From: Spirillospora albida
GTDB lineage: Bacteria; Actinomycetota; Actinomycetes; Streptosporangiales; Streptosporangiaceae
NCBI RefSeq assembly: GCF_000718255.1
Contig: NZ_JOFJ01000017.1
Span: forward strand, 52,856-116,855
Length of the DNA stretch: 64,000 nt
Direction: 5' to 3'
Under the pieces are notes generated by a model that was given only the letters and a program-made list of their open reading frames with translations, had not been told where the DNA came from and searched no databases. The position numbers and the translations under genes were made by a program. Below are positions 41,242-52,261 of the stretch, piece by piece; the stretch's first letter is position 1; each line of letters begins with the position of its first letter.

Positions 41242-42123
41242 ATGATCCAGGATCGTGTCGCGGGTGCCCCGATCTCCTGGGGGGTCTGCGAGGTGCCCGG
41301 CTGGGGGCACCGGATGGAGCCCGCGCGGGTGCTGGCGGAGATGCGCGCCGCCGGCCTCGCGGCGACCGAGTTCGGGCCGGACGGCTACCTGCCGCGCGGC
41401 CCGGCCGAGCGGAGCGCGCTGCTGGACGGCCACGGGCTGCGGCCGGTGGGCGGCTTCGTCCCGGCGGTGCTGCACGATCCCGGGCACGATCCGCTGCCGG
41501 GCGTCCATGCCGCGCTTGACCGGTTTGGAGTGGAACGTTCCAGAACCGGGCTCGTCCTCGTGCTGGCCGCCGTCCACGGTGGAGACGGCTACGACGCGCG
41601 CCCCGGCCTCGACGCGTCCGGCTGGGCGGCCCTGCTCGCCAACCTCGACCGCATCGCGGCGCAGGCCGCGTCGCGCGGCGTCCGCGCCACGCTGCATCCG
41701 CACGTGGGGACGATGGTGGAGCGCCCCGACGAGATCCAACGGGTCCTGGACGGCTGCGGCGTCCAGCTCTGCCTCGACACCGGACATCTCCTGATCGGCG
41801 GCACCGACCCCGGGGAACTGGCCGCGGCCTTTCCCGACCGCACCGGCCACGTCCATCTCAAGGACGTGGACGCCGCCCTCGCGGGCAAGGTGCGGACAGG
41901 CGGGACGACGTACACCGAAGCGGTCCGCGGCGGCCTCTACCGGCCGCTCGGCACGGGCGACGTGAACGTCGCCGGGATCGTCTTCTCCCTGGAGAACGGC
42001 GGCTACGACGGCTGGTACGTCCTCGAACAGGACACCGCTCTGGACGGCGAGCCGCCGCCCGGATCGGGGCCCGTCAACGACGTGCGGGCCTCCGTCGCCT
42101 TCCTGAGCGGGCTCCTGGCATGA
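41242..42123 (+). CDS. iolE: Inosose dehydratase IolE-like TIM-barrel protein
   Basis: 293-aa sugar isomerase-like TIM barrel. APISWGVCEVPGWGHRM at the N-terminus is characteristic of IolE (GAPISWGVCEVP). Metal ligands are in TLHPHVGTMVE, CLDTGHLLIGG and HVHLKDVD, and the C-terminal WYVLEQDTALDG fits. It dehydrates 2-keto-myo-inositol to the cyclohexanedione substrate of IolD. First gene of a four-gene operon; stop overlaps iolC by ATGA. Confidence 0.9.
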   Translation: MIQDRVAGAPISWGVCEVPGWGHRMEPARVLAEMRAAGLAATEFGPDGYLPRGPAERSALLDGHGLRPVGGFVPAVLHDPGHDPLPGVHAALDRFGVERSRTGLVLVLAAVHGGDGYDARPGLDASGWAALLANLDRIAAQAASRGVRATLHPHVGTMVERPDEIQRVLDGCGVQLCLDTGHLLIGGTDPGELAAAFPDRTGHVHLKDVDAALAGKVRTGGTTYTEAVRGGLYRPLGTGDVNVAGIVFSLENGGYDGWYVLEQDTALDGEPPPGSGPVNDVRASVAFLSGLLA

Positions 42124-43064
42124 CCGGGTTCGACGTCATCACGATGGGGCGGGTGGGCGTCGACCTGTATCCGCTGCGGTCCGGCGTCCCCCTGGACGAG
42201 GTGGACACGTTCGCCCGGTTCCTCGGGGGCAGCGCCACGAACGTCGCGGTCGCCGCCGCCCGGCACGGCCGCTCCGCCGCCGTCATCACCCGCACCGGCG
42301 CGGACCCGTTCGGCCGGTTCGTCCACCGCGCTCTGGACGGCTACGGGGTGGACACCCGGTTCGTCGCGGACGTCCCCGGCCTGCCGACGCCGATCACGTT
42401 CTGCGAGCTGTTCCCGCCCGACGACTTCCCGCTGTACTTCTACCGCCATCCCAAGGCGCCTGACCTGGAGATCCGCGCGGAGGATCTCGACCTCGCCGCG
42501 ATTACCGGCGCCGGGATCCTCTGGACGACCCTGACCGGCCTGTCCGCCGAGCCGTCCCGCACGGCGACCCTCACCGCGATGGCCGCCCGCCCCCGCGACG
42601 CCCTCACCGTCCTGGACCTGGACTACCGCCCCATGTTCTGGGAGTCCCCCGACGAGGCCCGGCTCCAGGCGCACACCGCCCTGGAGCACGCGACGGTCGC
42701 CGTGGGCAACCTCGCCGAATGCGAGGTGGCGACAGGGGAGGGCATTCCCGAACGGGCGGCCCGGGGCCTGCTCGACCGGGGCGTCCGCCTCGCCGTCGTG
42801 AAACGCGGCCCGGACGGCGTCCTGGGGATGACCGCCGACGGCACGGTGGCGGAGGCGAAACCCGTGCCGGTCGAGGTCGTGAACGGCCTCGGGGCGGGCG
42901 ACGCGTTCGGCGGCGCCCTCTGCCACGCCCTCCTGTCCGGCAGGCCCCTCCGCCGCGCCCTCGCGTTCGCGAACGCGGCGGGCGCGATCGTCGCGTCCCG
43001 CCTCTCCTGCTCCGACGCCATGCCCGACACCGCCGAGGTGACGACGCTCCTGGAGACGATGTGA
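42120..43064 (+). CDS. iolC: 5-dehydro-2-deoxygluconokinase IolC
   Basis: 314-aa PfkB-family kinase. FDVITMGRVGVDLYPLRSGV is the IolC-type N-terminus, FLGGSATNVAVAAARHG gives the substrate side, and the ATP/anion hole with the catalytic Asp is NGLGAGDAFGGAL. It phosphorylates the product of IolB. Coupled to iolE (ATGA) and iolB (GTGA). The mid-protein segment ELFPPDDFPLYFYRHPKAPD is typical of the subfamily. Confidence 0.92.
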   Translation: MTGFDVITMGRVGVDLYPLRSGVPLDEVDTFARFLGGSATNVAVAAARHGRSAAVITRTGADPFGRFVHRALDGYGVDTRFVADVPGLPTPITFCELFPPDDFPLYFYRHPKAPDLEIRAEDLDLAAITGAGILWTTLTGLSAEPSRTATLTAMAARPRDALTVLDLDYRPMFWESPDEARLQAHTALEHATVAVGNLAECEVATGEGIPERAARGLLDRGVRLAVVKRGPDGVLGMTADGTVAEAKPVPVEVVNGLGAGDAFGGALCHALLSGRPLRRALAFANAAGAIVASRLSCSDAMPDTAEVTTLLETM

Positions 43065-43917
43065 AGCCGGAACTCCATCGGCCCGCGGCGGCGACCGCCG
43101 CCGCGCCCTACGCCCTGCAGATCACGCCCGAGGACGCCGGATGGGAGTTCTGCGGCCTGCGGGTGCTCGAGCTTGCCCCCGACGGCTCCCACACGTTCCG
43201 GACGGGCGGGTTCGAGATGCTCGTGCTGCCGCTGGCCGGGAGCTGCCGGGTGCGGTGCGACGGGGCGGAGTTCGAGATCGCCGGGCGGCCGGGCGTGTTC
43301 GAGCGGGTCACCGACTTCGCCTACGTGCCGAGGGACGCCGAGGTGACGGTGTCGAGCCGGGACGGCGGGCGGTTCGCGCTGCCCGCCGCGCGCTGCGGCC
43401 GGCGGCTCGCCCCGCGGTACGTCCCGGCGGAGAAGGTGCCGGTCGAGCTGCGGGGGGCGGGACCGGCCGCGCGGCAGGTGAACGGCGTCGCGACGCCGGA
43501 GGCGTTCCCGGACGCCGACAGGCTCATCGTGTGCGAGGTGCTGACCCCCGGCGGGAACTGGTCGTCGTACCCGCCGCACAAGCACGACGAGGAACGGCCC
43601 GGCGAGTCCGCGCTGGAGGAGATCTACTACTTCGAGGTCGCCGGCCCGTCCGGGATGGCGTACCAGCGGGTGTACGGCGCGGCCGACGTCCTCGCGGAGG
43701 TCCGGACGGGGGACGTGGTGCTGGTTCCGCGCGGCTGGCACGGGCCGTCCATGGCGGTGCCCGGTCACGACCTGTACTACCTGAACGTGATGGCGGGGCC
43801 CGGGGCGGAGCGGGCGTGGCGGATCTGCGACGACCCCGCGCACGCCTGGGTGCGGGACGCGTGGACGTCGTGGCCCGCCGACCCCCGCCTGCCGATGACC
43901 TCCCCGGAGGGACGCGC

Positions 43918-43921
<4 letters not shown>
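43061..43921 (+). CDS. iolB: 5-deoxy-glucuronate isomerase IolB
   Basis: 286-aa double cupin isomerase turning 5-deoxyglucuronate into 5-dehydro-2-deoxygluconate. GNWSSYPPHKHDEE (metal His/Glu), EEIYYFEV and LVPRGWHGPSMAVPGHDLYY are the IolB signatures. The GTG at 43061-43063 overlaps the iolC stop; an upstream extension would run into iolC. The stop overlaps iolD by ATGA. Confidence 0.92.
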
Positions 43922-45750
<1,829 letters not shown>

Positions 45751-45885
45751 TCCGGCCGCGGTCTGCGGAACCCGGCCGGGTCCGGCGGACGGGGGGCGCG
45801 GCACCGGTCCCGTCCTCTACGATGCCGCAAAGGGGAGAGATCGGACGCGAGCCCCTCCTCGCGCCGAAAACGGACCGGAAGTCGG

Positions 45886-47025
45886 GTGCGGATGCGCAGT
45901 GCGGTGCCCGCGGCGATCGGGGTGGCGATCGCCGCCACCCTCGCCGTCGACGTCGTGATGATCGTTTCGGACGGGCCGGAGCGGGCGCAGGAGCGTCCCG
46001 GGAACCTCGTCTCGGTATCGCCGGAGACGGCCGCGGCTCCGCCCCCGGTGGCGCCGCTGACCCGCCGCTACACCCCGCACCTGCTCATCGCCTCCGCCAC
46101 GCCGCTGCCGCCCGCCGCGATCGAGCGGGCGCGGCGGCTCAAGGGCGTCGCCGGCGTCACGGTCGTCGACGCGGCCCGCACCCGTGTCGGCAAGCACCAC
46201 GTGGGGCTGCTCGGCGTCGACCCGTCCGCGTTCCGGGCGTTCGCGCCGCAGCGGACCGCCGAGTCCGACCAGCTGTGGCAGGCCGTCGCGGACGGCGCGC
46301 TCGCCGTCTCCTTCGACCTCGGCCAGGGCGGGTCGCTCCCGCTCGGGCAGATCGTCACGGCGGGCAGCAGCACCAGGCCGGGCCAGGTCAGGATCGGCGC
46401 CTACGCGTCCATGGGGATCGGCAGCGTGGACGCCGTCGTGTCGCGCGAGCAGGCGCGGGCGCTGGGCATGCCCGCCGGGAACGGGCTGGTGCTCAGCGCC
46501 CCGAAGGCGGACGCGAAGAAGCTCACCGCGATGCTGAGGAGGATCCTGCCGCGCGGGACGAAGGTGGCGGCGCTGAAGGCGACCACCGCGCGGGAGGCGA
46601 CCCCGAAGGGGCAGCCGCGCGTCACGTTCCGGCCGGACGGCGTCCGCGGCGTCCGCACCCCCATCACCGGGAACATGATGACGCCGACGATGCGCGGCGT
46701 CGTCGTGGAGCTGAACTCGATGTTCGGGCCGTTCCCGGTGATCGGCTGCTACCGGACGACGGGCGACCCGCAGGACCACGGCCTCGGCCGCGCCTGCGAC
46801 TTCATGGAGGGTCCGGGCGGGGTGCTGCCGAGCACGTCCGCGCAGCGGCACGGCGACCAGGTCGCCCAGTACGCGATCAGCAACGCGCGGCGGCTCGGCA
46901 TCTCCTACGTCATCTGGAAACAGCACATCTGGAACGTCCGCGGCGGCGGCTGGCGGAAGATGGAGAACCGCGGCAGCCTCACCCAGAACCACTACGACCA
47001 CATCCACATCTCGGTGCTGCGCTGA
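45886..47025 (+). CDS. Exported two-domain protein (permease-core-like + peptidase-like C-terminal domain)
   Basis: 379 aa (GTG at 45886; an ATG two codons later is equally possible). An N-terminal hydrophobic segment (AVPAAIGVAIAATLAVDVVM) acts as anchor or signal. Residues ~55-230 (ERARRLKGVAGVTVVDAART, GQIVTAGSS, GSVDAVVSREQARALGMP) recall the extracytoplasmic core of FtsX/MacB permeases, without the permease helices. The C-terminal ~130 residues (GCYRTTGDPQDHGLGRACDF, NHYDHIHISVL) resemble the M15/extensin-like domain of ARB_07466 type, with Asp/His that could bind zinc. Function unknown; an unusual combination. TACGAT at 45819-45824 may be its -10. Confidence 0.75.
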   Translation: MRMRSAVPAAIGVAIAATLAVDVVMIVSDGPERAQERPGNLVSVSPETAAAPPPVAPLTRRYTPHLLIASATPLPPAAIERARRLKGVAGVTVVDAARTRVGKHHVGLLGVDPSAFRAFAPQRTAESDQLWQAVADGALAVSFDLGQGGSLPLGQIVTAGSSTRPGQVRIGAYASMGIGSVDAVVSREQARALGMPAGNGLVLSAPKADAKKLTAMLRRILPRGTKVAALKATTAREATPKGQPRVTFRPDGVRGVRTPITGNMMTPTMRGVVVELNSMFGPFPVIGCYRTTGDPQDHGLGRACDFMEGPGGVLPSTSAQRHGDQVAQYAISNARRLGISYVIWKQHIWNVRGGGWRKMENRGSLTQNHYDHIHISVLR

Positions 47026-47037
47026 GGCGGATGGAGG

Positions 47038-49071
47038 TCAGGGCAGGTCGAGCTCGCACCAGACGACCTTGCCGTCGGCGGTGCGGCGCACCCCCCAGCG
47101 GCGCGACAGGCGCCGGACGACGTGCAGCCCCCGGCCGGACTCGGCCATCGCGGCCGCGTCGTCCGGACGCATCCGGGGCCGGCCGTCGGCGGTGTCGAAC
47201 ACCTCGCAGACCAGGCTTCCGTCGCGGACGAGCCGGACGCGGACCCGGCCGCCCGCGTGCGCGATCGCGTTCGTGACCAGCTCCGACACCACCAGCGCCG
47301 CCGTATCGGCCAGATCGTCCAGGCCCCACGCGGCGAGCCGGGCGCGCACCAGGCCCCGCGCGCGGCGCACCGCGGCCGGCTCGGCGGGCAGCTCCCAGGA
47401 GGCGTGCCGGTCGGCGGGCAGCCGGCCGAGCCGCGCCACCAGCATCGCGATGTCGTCGCGGTGCTCGTCGTCGTAGACGCCGTCGAGGGCGTCCCCGCAC
47501 AGCTCGTTCAGCCGGCGCTCCGACGCGCCGGCGGCGAACGTGGCGCGCAGGCGCGCCAGGCCGTCATCGATGTCGCGGGCGCGGTTCTCGACCAGGCCGT
47601 CGGTGTAGAGGAACAGCAGGGTGCCCTCCGGGACGGTGAACTCGCGGCTGCTGATGGGGCCGTCGCCGACGCCGAGAGGCGGGGCGGGCGGGACGTCGAG
47701 GAACTCGGCGTCCGCGCCGGGCGGGGCGAGCAGCGGCGGGAGGTGCCCGGCGCTCGCCGCCTCGCAGCGGCCGCTCACCGCGTCGTAGACGACGTAGGCG
47801 CAGGTCGCGAAGTGCGGTTCGCGCTCGCCGAGGGTCCGCATGAGGGAGTCGAGCCGCTCCAGGGCCTCGGCGGGCCGAAGCTCCAGGTCGGCGAGGGTGT
47901 GGATGGCGGTGCGGAGCCGGCCCATCGTGACCGCGGCCTTCACCCCGTGGCCCGCGACGTCCCCGACGACGAGCGCGACGCGTCCGCCCGGCAGCGCGAT
48001 CGACTCGTACCAGTCGCCGCCGACCTCGATGAGCCGCCCGCCCGGCAGGTAGCGGTGGTGGACCTCCACGGGGGCGGGCGCGGACAGGTCGGTCGGCAGC
48101 AGGCTGCGCTGCAGCGTCAGCGCGGTCGCCCGCTCCCGCGCGTACTGGCGGGCGCTCTCGACCAGGATCGACGCGCGGGACGCGAACTCCATCCCGATCT
48201 CGAGGTCGTAGGGGTCGAACGGGCGGTGCCCGGCCCCGCGCAGGCACGCGAAGAAGCCGAGCACGCCCGCCGCCGACGTGACCGGCAGCAGCACCATCGA
48301 GCTGTCCCGCAGCAGGTCCGCGACCGGCGGGCGGCTCCACCCGTCCGCGAGGCCGGCCGCGGCGGCGGCGTCGAGCACCGTGCGGACCGCCTCGCCCGTG
48401 CGCACGCACCGCTCGTACGGGCCGTCCGGCGGGTAGGCGATGACCTCCCCGGTGGGGAACGCCGCGTCCCAGGCGGGGTCGTCGTCGGCGACGCCGATCG
48501 CCATCCGGCGCATGAGCAGCCCGTCGGCGTGCTCCTCGTCCGGGTTCACGAGGTTCTCGCGCAGCAGCAGCGCCCCGGACGTGCAGAAGTGCGGGACGAG
48601 CACGTCCATCAGCCCGCGGGCGAGGAGCTCCAGGTCGAGCGCGGCGCCGAGCCGGGGCAGCGCGTCGTCCAGCAGCGCCCGGCGGATCACGGCGGGGTCG
48701 ACGAAGCGGTCGGCGAGCGGCACCGGCACCCGCACCACGGCGAGCACCGCGACATCGGCCGCGCCGCCCGCGCCCTCCCCCGCCGGGGAGGCACCGCCGT
48801 CCAGCGCCGCGCCGAGCATCGGGTGGACGGTCACGACGGCGTCGAGGACGCCGCCGTCCCGGGTCTCGACGGGCAGCATCGCGGTGCGCTCCCGCCCGGC
48901 CCGCAGGGCCTCCAGCAGCGGCCTGCGCGCACCGCCGATCACGTCGTCGAGGTGGGCGCCGAGCAGCCCGTACCCCGGCGCGGACAGCACGGCGGCGGCG
49001 TTGCGGTCGAACTGGAGTATTCGCCCCGACGGATCCATGCCGAGAATCAGAATTCGCGTGGACGCCTCCAT
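47038..49071 (-). CDS. PAS-GAF-SpoIIE phosphatase with C-terminal anti-sigma-type HATPase
   Basis: 677-aa stress regulator. Domains: PAS (residues 1-90, LGMDPSGRILQFDRNAAAVL), GAF (about 150-310, STVLLPVTS-like MVLLPVTSAAGVLGFFACLR), PP2C/SpoIIE (about 325-530: LIEVGGDWYESIALPGGRVA, VVGDVAGHGVKAAV, FLYTDGLVE, DDIAMLVAR) and an RsbW-like ATPase (about 555-677: VVSELVTNAIAHAGGRV, GRGLHVVRRLSRRWGV). It could both dephosphorylate and phosphorylate an anti-anti-sigma factor. The phosphatase motif reads GGDWYE where GGDWYD is usual. ATG 49069-49071 is 6 nt after CATAAT, suggesting leaderless translation. Confidence 0.9.
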   Translation of the reverse strand: MEASTRILILGMDPSGRILQFDRNAAAVLSAPGYGLLGAHLDDVIGGARRPLLEALRAGRERTAMLPVETRDGGVLDAVVTVHPMLGAALDGGASPAGEGAGGAADVAVLAVVRVPVPLADRFVDPAVIRRALLDDALPRLGAALDLELLARGLMDVLVPHFCTSGALLLRENLVNPDEEHADGLLMRRMAIGVADDDPAWDAAFPTGEVIAYPPDGPYERCVRTGEAVRTVLDAAAAAGLADGWSRPPVADLLRDSSMVLLPVTSAAGVLGFFACLRGAGHRPFDPYDLEIGMEFASRASILVESARQYARERATALTLQRSLLPTDLSAPAPVEVHHRYLPGGRLIEVGGDWYESIALPGGRVALVVGDVAGHGVKAAVTMGRLRTAIHTLADLELRPAEALERLDSLMRTLGEREPHFATCAYVVYDAVSGRCEAASAGHLPPLLAPPGADAEFLDVPPAPPLGVGDGPISSREFTVPEGTLLFLYTDGLVENRARDIDDGLARLRATFAAGASERRLNELCGDALDGVYDDEHRDDIAMLVARLGRLPADRHASWELPAEPAAVRRARGLVRARLAAWGLDDLADTAALVVSELVTNAIAHAGGRVRVRLVRDGSLVCEVFDTADGRPRMRPDDAAAMAESGRGLHVVRRLSRRWGVRRTADGKVVWCELDLP

Positions 49072-49182
49072 CGCTCGATTATGGAACACGGCGCGACCCG
49101 GCGCGGCCGATACGGCAGGTGAATCCGGGCCGGAAATCCCGCCGCTCCGGTTTCTCGGCAGGAACGGCAGGTCCGGGGATTT

Positions 49183-49959
49183 TCATTTCCGGCGGCCGAG
49201 GAACTCCCGCCAGGTGCGCTCGCCTGCGACATGTCCGGGAGCCAGATTGTGTCCTGCCCGGAATCCGCGCATGGCGCGTCCCGGAATGCGCAGGGGCAGC
49301 AGAACGCGCCGCCGTCCGGTGGCGGCCAGGTACGAGCGGGCGAGTTCCGCGAACGTGAACGTCTCGGGGCCGCCCATGTCCTCGGCGCGTCCGGCCGCGC
49401 CGGGCGCGAGCGCCAGTTCCACCAGCCGCGCGGCGACCTCGCCGGCGTCGATCGGCTGGACCCGCAGACCGGCCGGGACCGGGAGCACGCCCGGCACCTT
49501 GGCGAGGGCCTCCAGGATCATCGCCGGAAAATCGTGGAACTGGGTCGTCCGCAGGACGGCGTACGGCAGGCCGCCATTCTCGATGTAGCGCTCCACGGCA
49601 TATTTGGCCTGGTAATAACCGAACGGGATGCGGTCGACGCCGACGATCGAGATGTAGACCAGCCGCGGGCTCCCGTTCGCCCGCGCCGCCTCCACCAGCG
49701 TCCGCGCGGCGGACAGTTCCCCTTTCGGCCGGCGGGCGTCGCTCGCGCAATGCACGATCACGTCCATGCCCGCGGCGGCGCCGGCGATCCCCTCGCCGGT
49801 CGCGAGGTCGCCGCGATGCCAGATCACCCCGTCCGCCGAGGGCCGCTCCGCGCGGCTGAGCGCGTGCACCTCCACGCCGGGCGGCCCGTGCGGCGCTGCG
49901 AGCAGGCGGACGACGTGCGAGCCGAGCGTGCCGCTCGCACCGGTGACGAGAATCCTCAT
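49183..49959 (-). CDS. NmrA-like NAD(P)-binding protein
   Basis: 258-aa atypical SDR. RILVTGASGTLGSHVVRLLA gives the NmrA/NAD(P)-binding glycine motif, SPRLVYISIVGVDRIPFGYY the Ser/Tyr step, and LRTTQFHDFPAMILEALAKV is typical of NmrA-type quinone-reductase-like proteins. The ATG at 49957-49959 follows GGGAGGGACC. There is no operon partner; the direction is shared with the SpoIIE protein downstream. Substrate unknown. Confidence 0.85.
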   Translation of the reverse strand: MRILVTGASGTLGSHVVRLLAAPHGPPGVEVHALSRAERPSADGVIWHRGDLATGEGIAGAAAGMDVIVHCASDARRPKGELSAARTLVEAARANGSPRLVYISIVGVDRIPFGYYQAKYAVERYIENGGLPYAVLRTTQFHDFPAMILEALAKVPGVLPVPAGLRVQPIDAGEVAARLVELALAPGAAGRAEDMGGPETFTFAELARSYLAATGRRRVLLPLRIPGRAMRGFRAGHNLAPGHVAGERTWREFLGRRK

Positions 49960-50023
49960 GGTCCCTCCCAGGTCCTTCACCAGGGGAGACGGGAAGCCTC
50001 TGCGGGCCGTGACATGACCTGCG

Positions 50024-50881
50024 TCACGCTCGCCCGAACACCTGGGGCGGCGGCACCGGCGCGGCGAACTCCTCGCCGTCGCGCAGCGGCGCGGCGCCCG
50101 CGCAGAACGCGGCCAGGGCGTCGCCCTCGACGAGCCGCGCCCGCGCGATCCCGCCCGCCGCGACCCGCGCCAGCTCCGCGACCGGCAGCGGCTCCCGCGA
50201 CCCGGCCAGGATGAGGTTGCCGAACCGCCGGCCGCGCAGCACCCCCGGCTCGCCCATCAGCAGCGTGTGCCGGAACACCGACCGCACGGTGGCGGCGGCC
50301 CGGCGCGCGAACGGCAGCCGGAACCCGTCCGCGACGTTCAGCAGGTACACGCCGCCGGGCCGCAGGACCCGCGCCGCGTCCAGCACGAACTCGCGGGTCG
50401 CGAGCTCGGCCGGCATGACCGCCTCGGTGAACGCGTCCGTCACCACGAGGTCGTCGGCGCCGTCGGGCAGCGCTGCGAGCCCCTCACGCCCGCCGGTCAC
50501 CCGGATCCGCAGGCCCGGCATGCCCTTCACCGGCAGCCGCTCCCGGACGAGCCGCACCAGCTCCCCGTCCGGCTCCAGGACCACCTGCCGCGAGCCCGGA
50601 CGGGTCGCCGCGATGTAGCGGGGCAGCGTGCAGCCGGCGCCGCCGACGTGGACCGCGTCGAGGGCCGCTCCGGCCGGCGCCAGCCGGTCGACGACGTCGC
50701 CCATCAGCCGCATGTACTCGAAGTCGAGGTACGTCGGGTCGGACAGGTCCACGTACGACTGCGGCACGCCGCCGACGAGCAGGACCCAGCCGCCGTCGCG
50801 GTCGGCGTCGCGCAGCAGCTCCGTCCGGCCGCCGCCCGTCGCGCGGGTGTCCGCCGCCTCCCGCCGCCCTCTGCGCGCCAT
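50024..50881 (-). CDS. Spermidine-synthase-like methyltransferase-fold protein
   Basis: 285 aa. The Rossmann core has PTYLDFEYMRLMGDVVDRLA, VHVGGAGCTLPRYIAATRPG (cofactor loop), VVLEPDGELVRLV and VTDAFTEAVMPAELATREFV. This is the spermidine synthase/fused-MFS SpeE-like family common in actinobacteria, but here without the transporter part. The aspartates for decarboxy-SAM/putrescine binding are not all obvious, so polyamine synthesis is uncertain. Confidence 0.75.
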   Translation of the reverse strand: MARRGRREAADTRATGGGRTELLRDADRDGGWVLLVGGVPQSYVDLSDPTYLDFEYMRLMGDVVDRLAPAGAALDAVHVGGAGCTLPRYIAATRPGSRQVVLEPDGELVRLVRERLPVKGMPGLRIRVTGGREGLAALPDGADDLVVTDAFTEAVMPAELATREFVLDAARVLRPGGVYLLNVADGFRLPFARRAAATVRSVFRHTLLMGEPGVLRGRRFGNLILAGSREPLPVAELARVAAGGIARARLVEGDALAAFCAGAAPLRDGEEFAAPVPPPQVFGRA

Positions 50882-50915
50882 GCCCCCACAGTAAGGGCCC
50901 CGGCGGCCGGGACGG

Positions 50916-51122
50916 TCAGGCGCCGCCGCCCGTCCGGCCCGACCACCGGAACACCGGGAGCCTCCCGTGCGGGGTGTCCCGGTGCCGGGCGGTCGCCTTG
51001 AAGTGCTCGTAGCCGCCGCGGAACGGCAGCCTCACCTCGACACCGGGAGGGATGATCGGCGCGATCCGGTCGGGCAGGTCGGCGGGACCGCCCTCCAGGA
51101 AGGCCTTCAGAGAGGTGTCCAT
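50916..51122 (-). CDS. Small protein, DUF5988-like
   Basis: 68 aa. MDTSLKAFLEGGPADLPDRI and GYEHFKATARHRDT with PVFRWSGRTGG at the end match the small actinobacterial DUF5988 family (LEGGPADLP ... YEHF ... VFxWTGRT) as remembered. ATG 51120-51122. The family is often found near natural-product genes; there is no such cluster here. Function unknown. It is divergent from the coiled-coil protein that follows. Confidence 0.65.
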   Translation of the reverse strand: MDTSLKAFLEGGPADLPDRIAPIIPPGVEVRLPFRGGYEHFKATARHRDTPHGRLPVFRWSGRTGGGA

Positions 51123-51270
51123 GGGGCGATGGTCACACGGCTCCGACGCGCGGCCAATGACCCCGGGGTCGCATCCGTGCGACCTCCGCGTCATCGCGGC
51201 CTTCGGGCCGAGCGGTGCCCACGACCTCCACTCCGATGCCCCGCGGGCGCGAGCGGGTAGGGACCCTGGC

Positions 51271-52224
51271 GTGGACTTCACCTCCGCCGCCGATGAGCTG
51301 TACGGGGTCGCGCCGACCGGATTCGTGGCGGCGCGGACCCGGCTGGCCAAGGCCGCCCGGTCCGCCGGCGACCCCGGCCTGGCCCGCCGCATCGGCGCGC
51401 TGCGCCGCCCCGCCCCGGCCGCCTGGGCCGTGAACCTCCTGGCCCGCGGCGCCGCCGGTGACCTCGCCGCGCTCCTGGACGCGGGCGCCGCCCTCCGCGC
51501 CGCGTGGGCGTCCGGTGCCGGCCTGGCCGATCTGGAGCGCCGCCGCACCGATCTGCTGGCACCCCTCGTCCGCCGCGCCGCCGACCTGGCGTCGGAGGCG
51601 GGGCAGCCGCTGCGGGAGCAGGCCGTTCGGGAGATCGAGGAGACGCTCCTCGCCGCCACGGTGGACGCCGGGACCGCCGAGCGGGTCCGCGAAGGCCGCC
51701 TGACCCGCCCCCAGAGCCACACCGGTTTCGTCCTGTCGGGCTTCCCCGCCGAACCGGGCGCATCGCGGACCGCGAAGGCGACCGCGCTGCGCCGCACGCG
51801 CCCGGCGGGAGCGGAGCCGGCGGAGGCCACCCGGCCGCGCGCCGCCGTCAGGAGTACGGGGGCGCCCCCGAGCCAGGACGAGGTGAGGGCCGGCCGGGCG
51901 GGTGAGCCTGCGAAGGCGGACAGGGCCGGCAAGGCCGAGGTGGCGCGGCGGCGCCTGGGCAGGGCGGAGCGCGTGCTGGCCGAGCGGGAGGAGCGGGCCG
52001 CCGAGGCCGCGGAGACCCTGCGGGCGGCCTCCGGGGAGGTCGGGCGGTTGCGGCGGGCGCTGGAGCGGGCCACCGCCGAGCGGGACGCCGCGGGGCGGCG
52101 GGCCGAGCGGGCCGAGGCCGCGCGGGAGCGGGCGGCGGAGGCCGTCCGGGACCTGCGGGACGCGGTGGAACGTGACACACGGCACGTCCGGTCCCGTGCC
52201 GCCGGGGATCCCGGGCTCAAGTAG
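51271..52224 (+). CDS. Actinobacterial coiled-coil protein of unknown function
   Basis: 317 aa. The N-terminal half (DELYGVAPTGFVAARTRLAK, ALRRPAPAAWAVNLLARGA, LREQAVREIEETLLAATVDA) is a conserved domain seen in many actinobacteria. The C-terminal half, from about residue 220, is a long Ala/Glu/Arg coiled coil (RRLGRAERVLAEREERAAEA). GTG start by the typical MDFTSAADELY opening; TAGGGA lies 7 nt upstream, close to the leaderless pattern of other genes here. Cytoplasmic, no catalytic motifs. Confidence 0.75.
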   Translation: MDFTSAADELYGVAPTGFVAARTRLAKAARSAGDPGLARRIGALRRPAPAAWAVNLLARGAAGDLAALLDAGAALRAAWASGAGLADLERRRTDLLAPLVRRAADLASEAGQPLREQAVREIEETLLAATVDAGTAERVREGRLTRPQSHTGFVLSGFPAEPGASRTAKATALRRTRPAGAEPAEATRPRAAVRSTGAPPSQDEVRAGRAGEPAKADRAGKAEVARRRLGRAERVLAEREERAAEAAETLRAASGEVGRLRRALERATAERDAAGRRAERAEAARERAAEAVRDLRDAVERDTRHVRSRAAGDPGLK

Positions 52225-52240
52225 CCTGTTTTAGAACAGG
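52225..52240. promoter_or_regulatory. Inverted repeat in the MBL gene promoter
   Basis: CCTGTT-TTAG-AACAGG, perfect 6-bp arms, 22 bp before the MBL start and directly after the stop of the upstream gene. It is AT-rich compared with its surroundings and looks like an operator; it could also act as a short stem. Confidence 0.45.
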
Positions 52241-52261
52241 ATTCGACTTTGCCCGGGAGGC

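Noticed and set aside
52225..52240. KstR-type operator before the MBL gene
   Set aside because: The arms CCTGTT/AACAGG do not give the TnnAACnnGTTnnA consensus.
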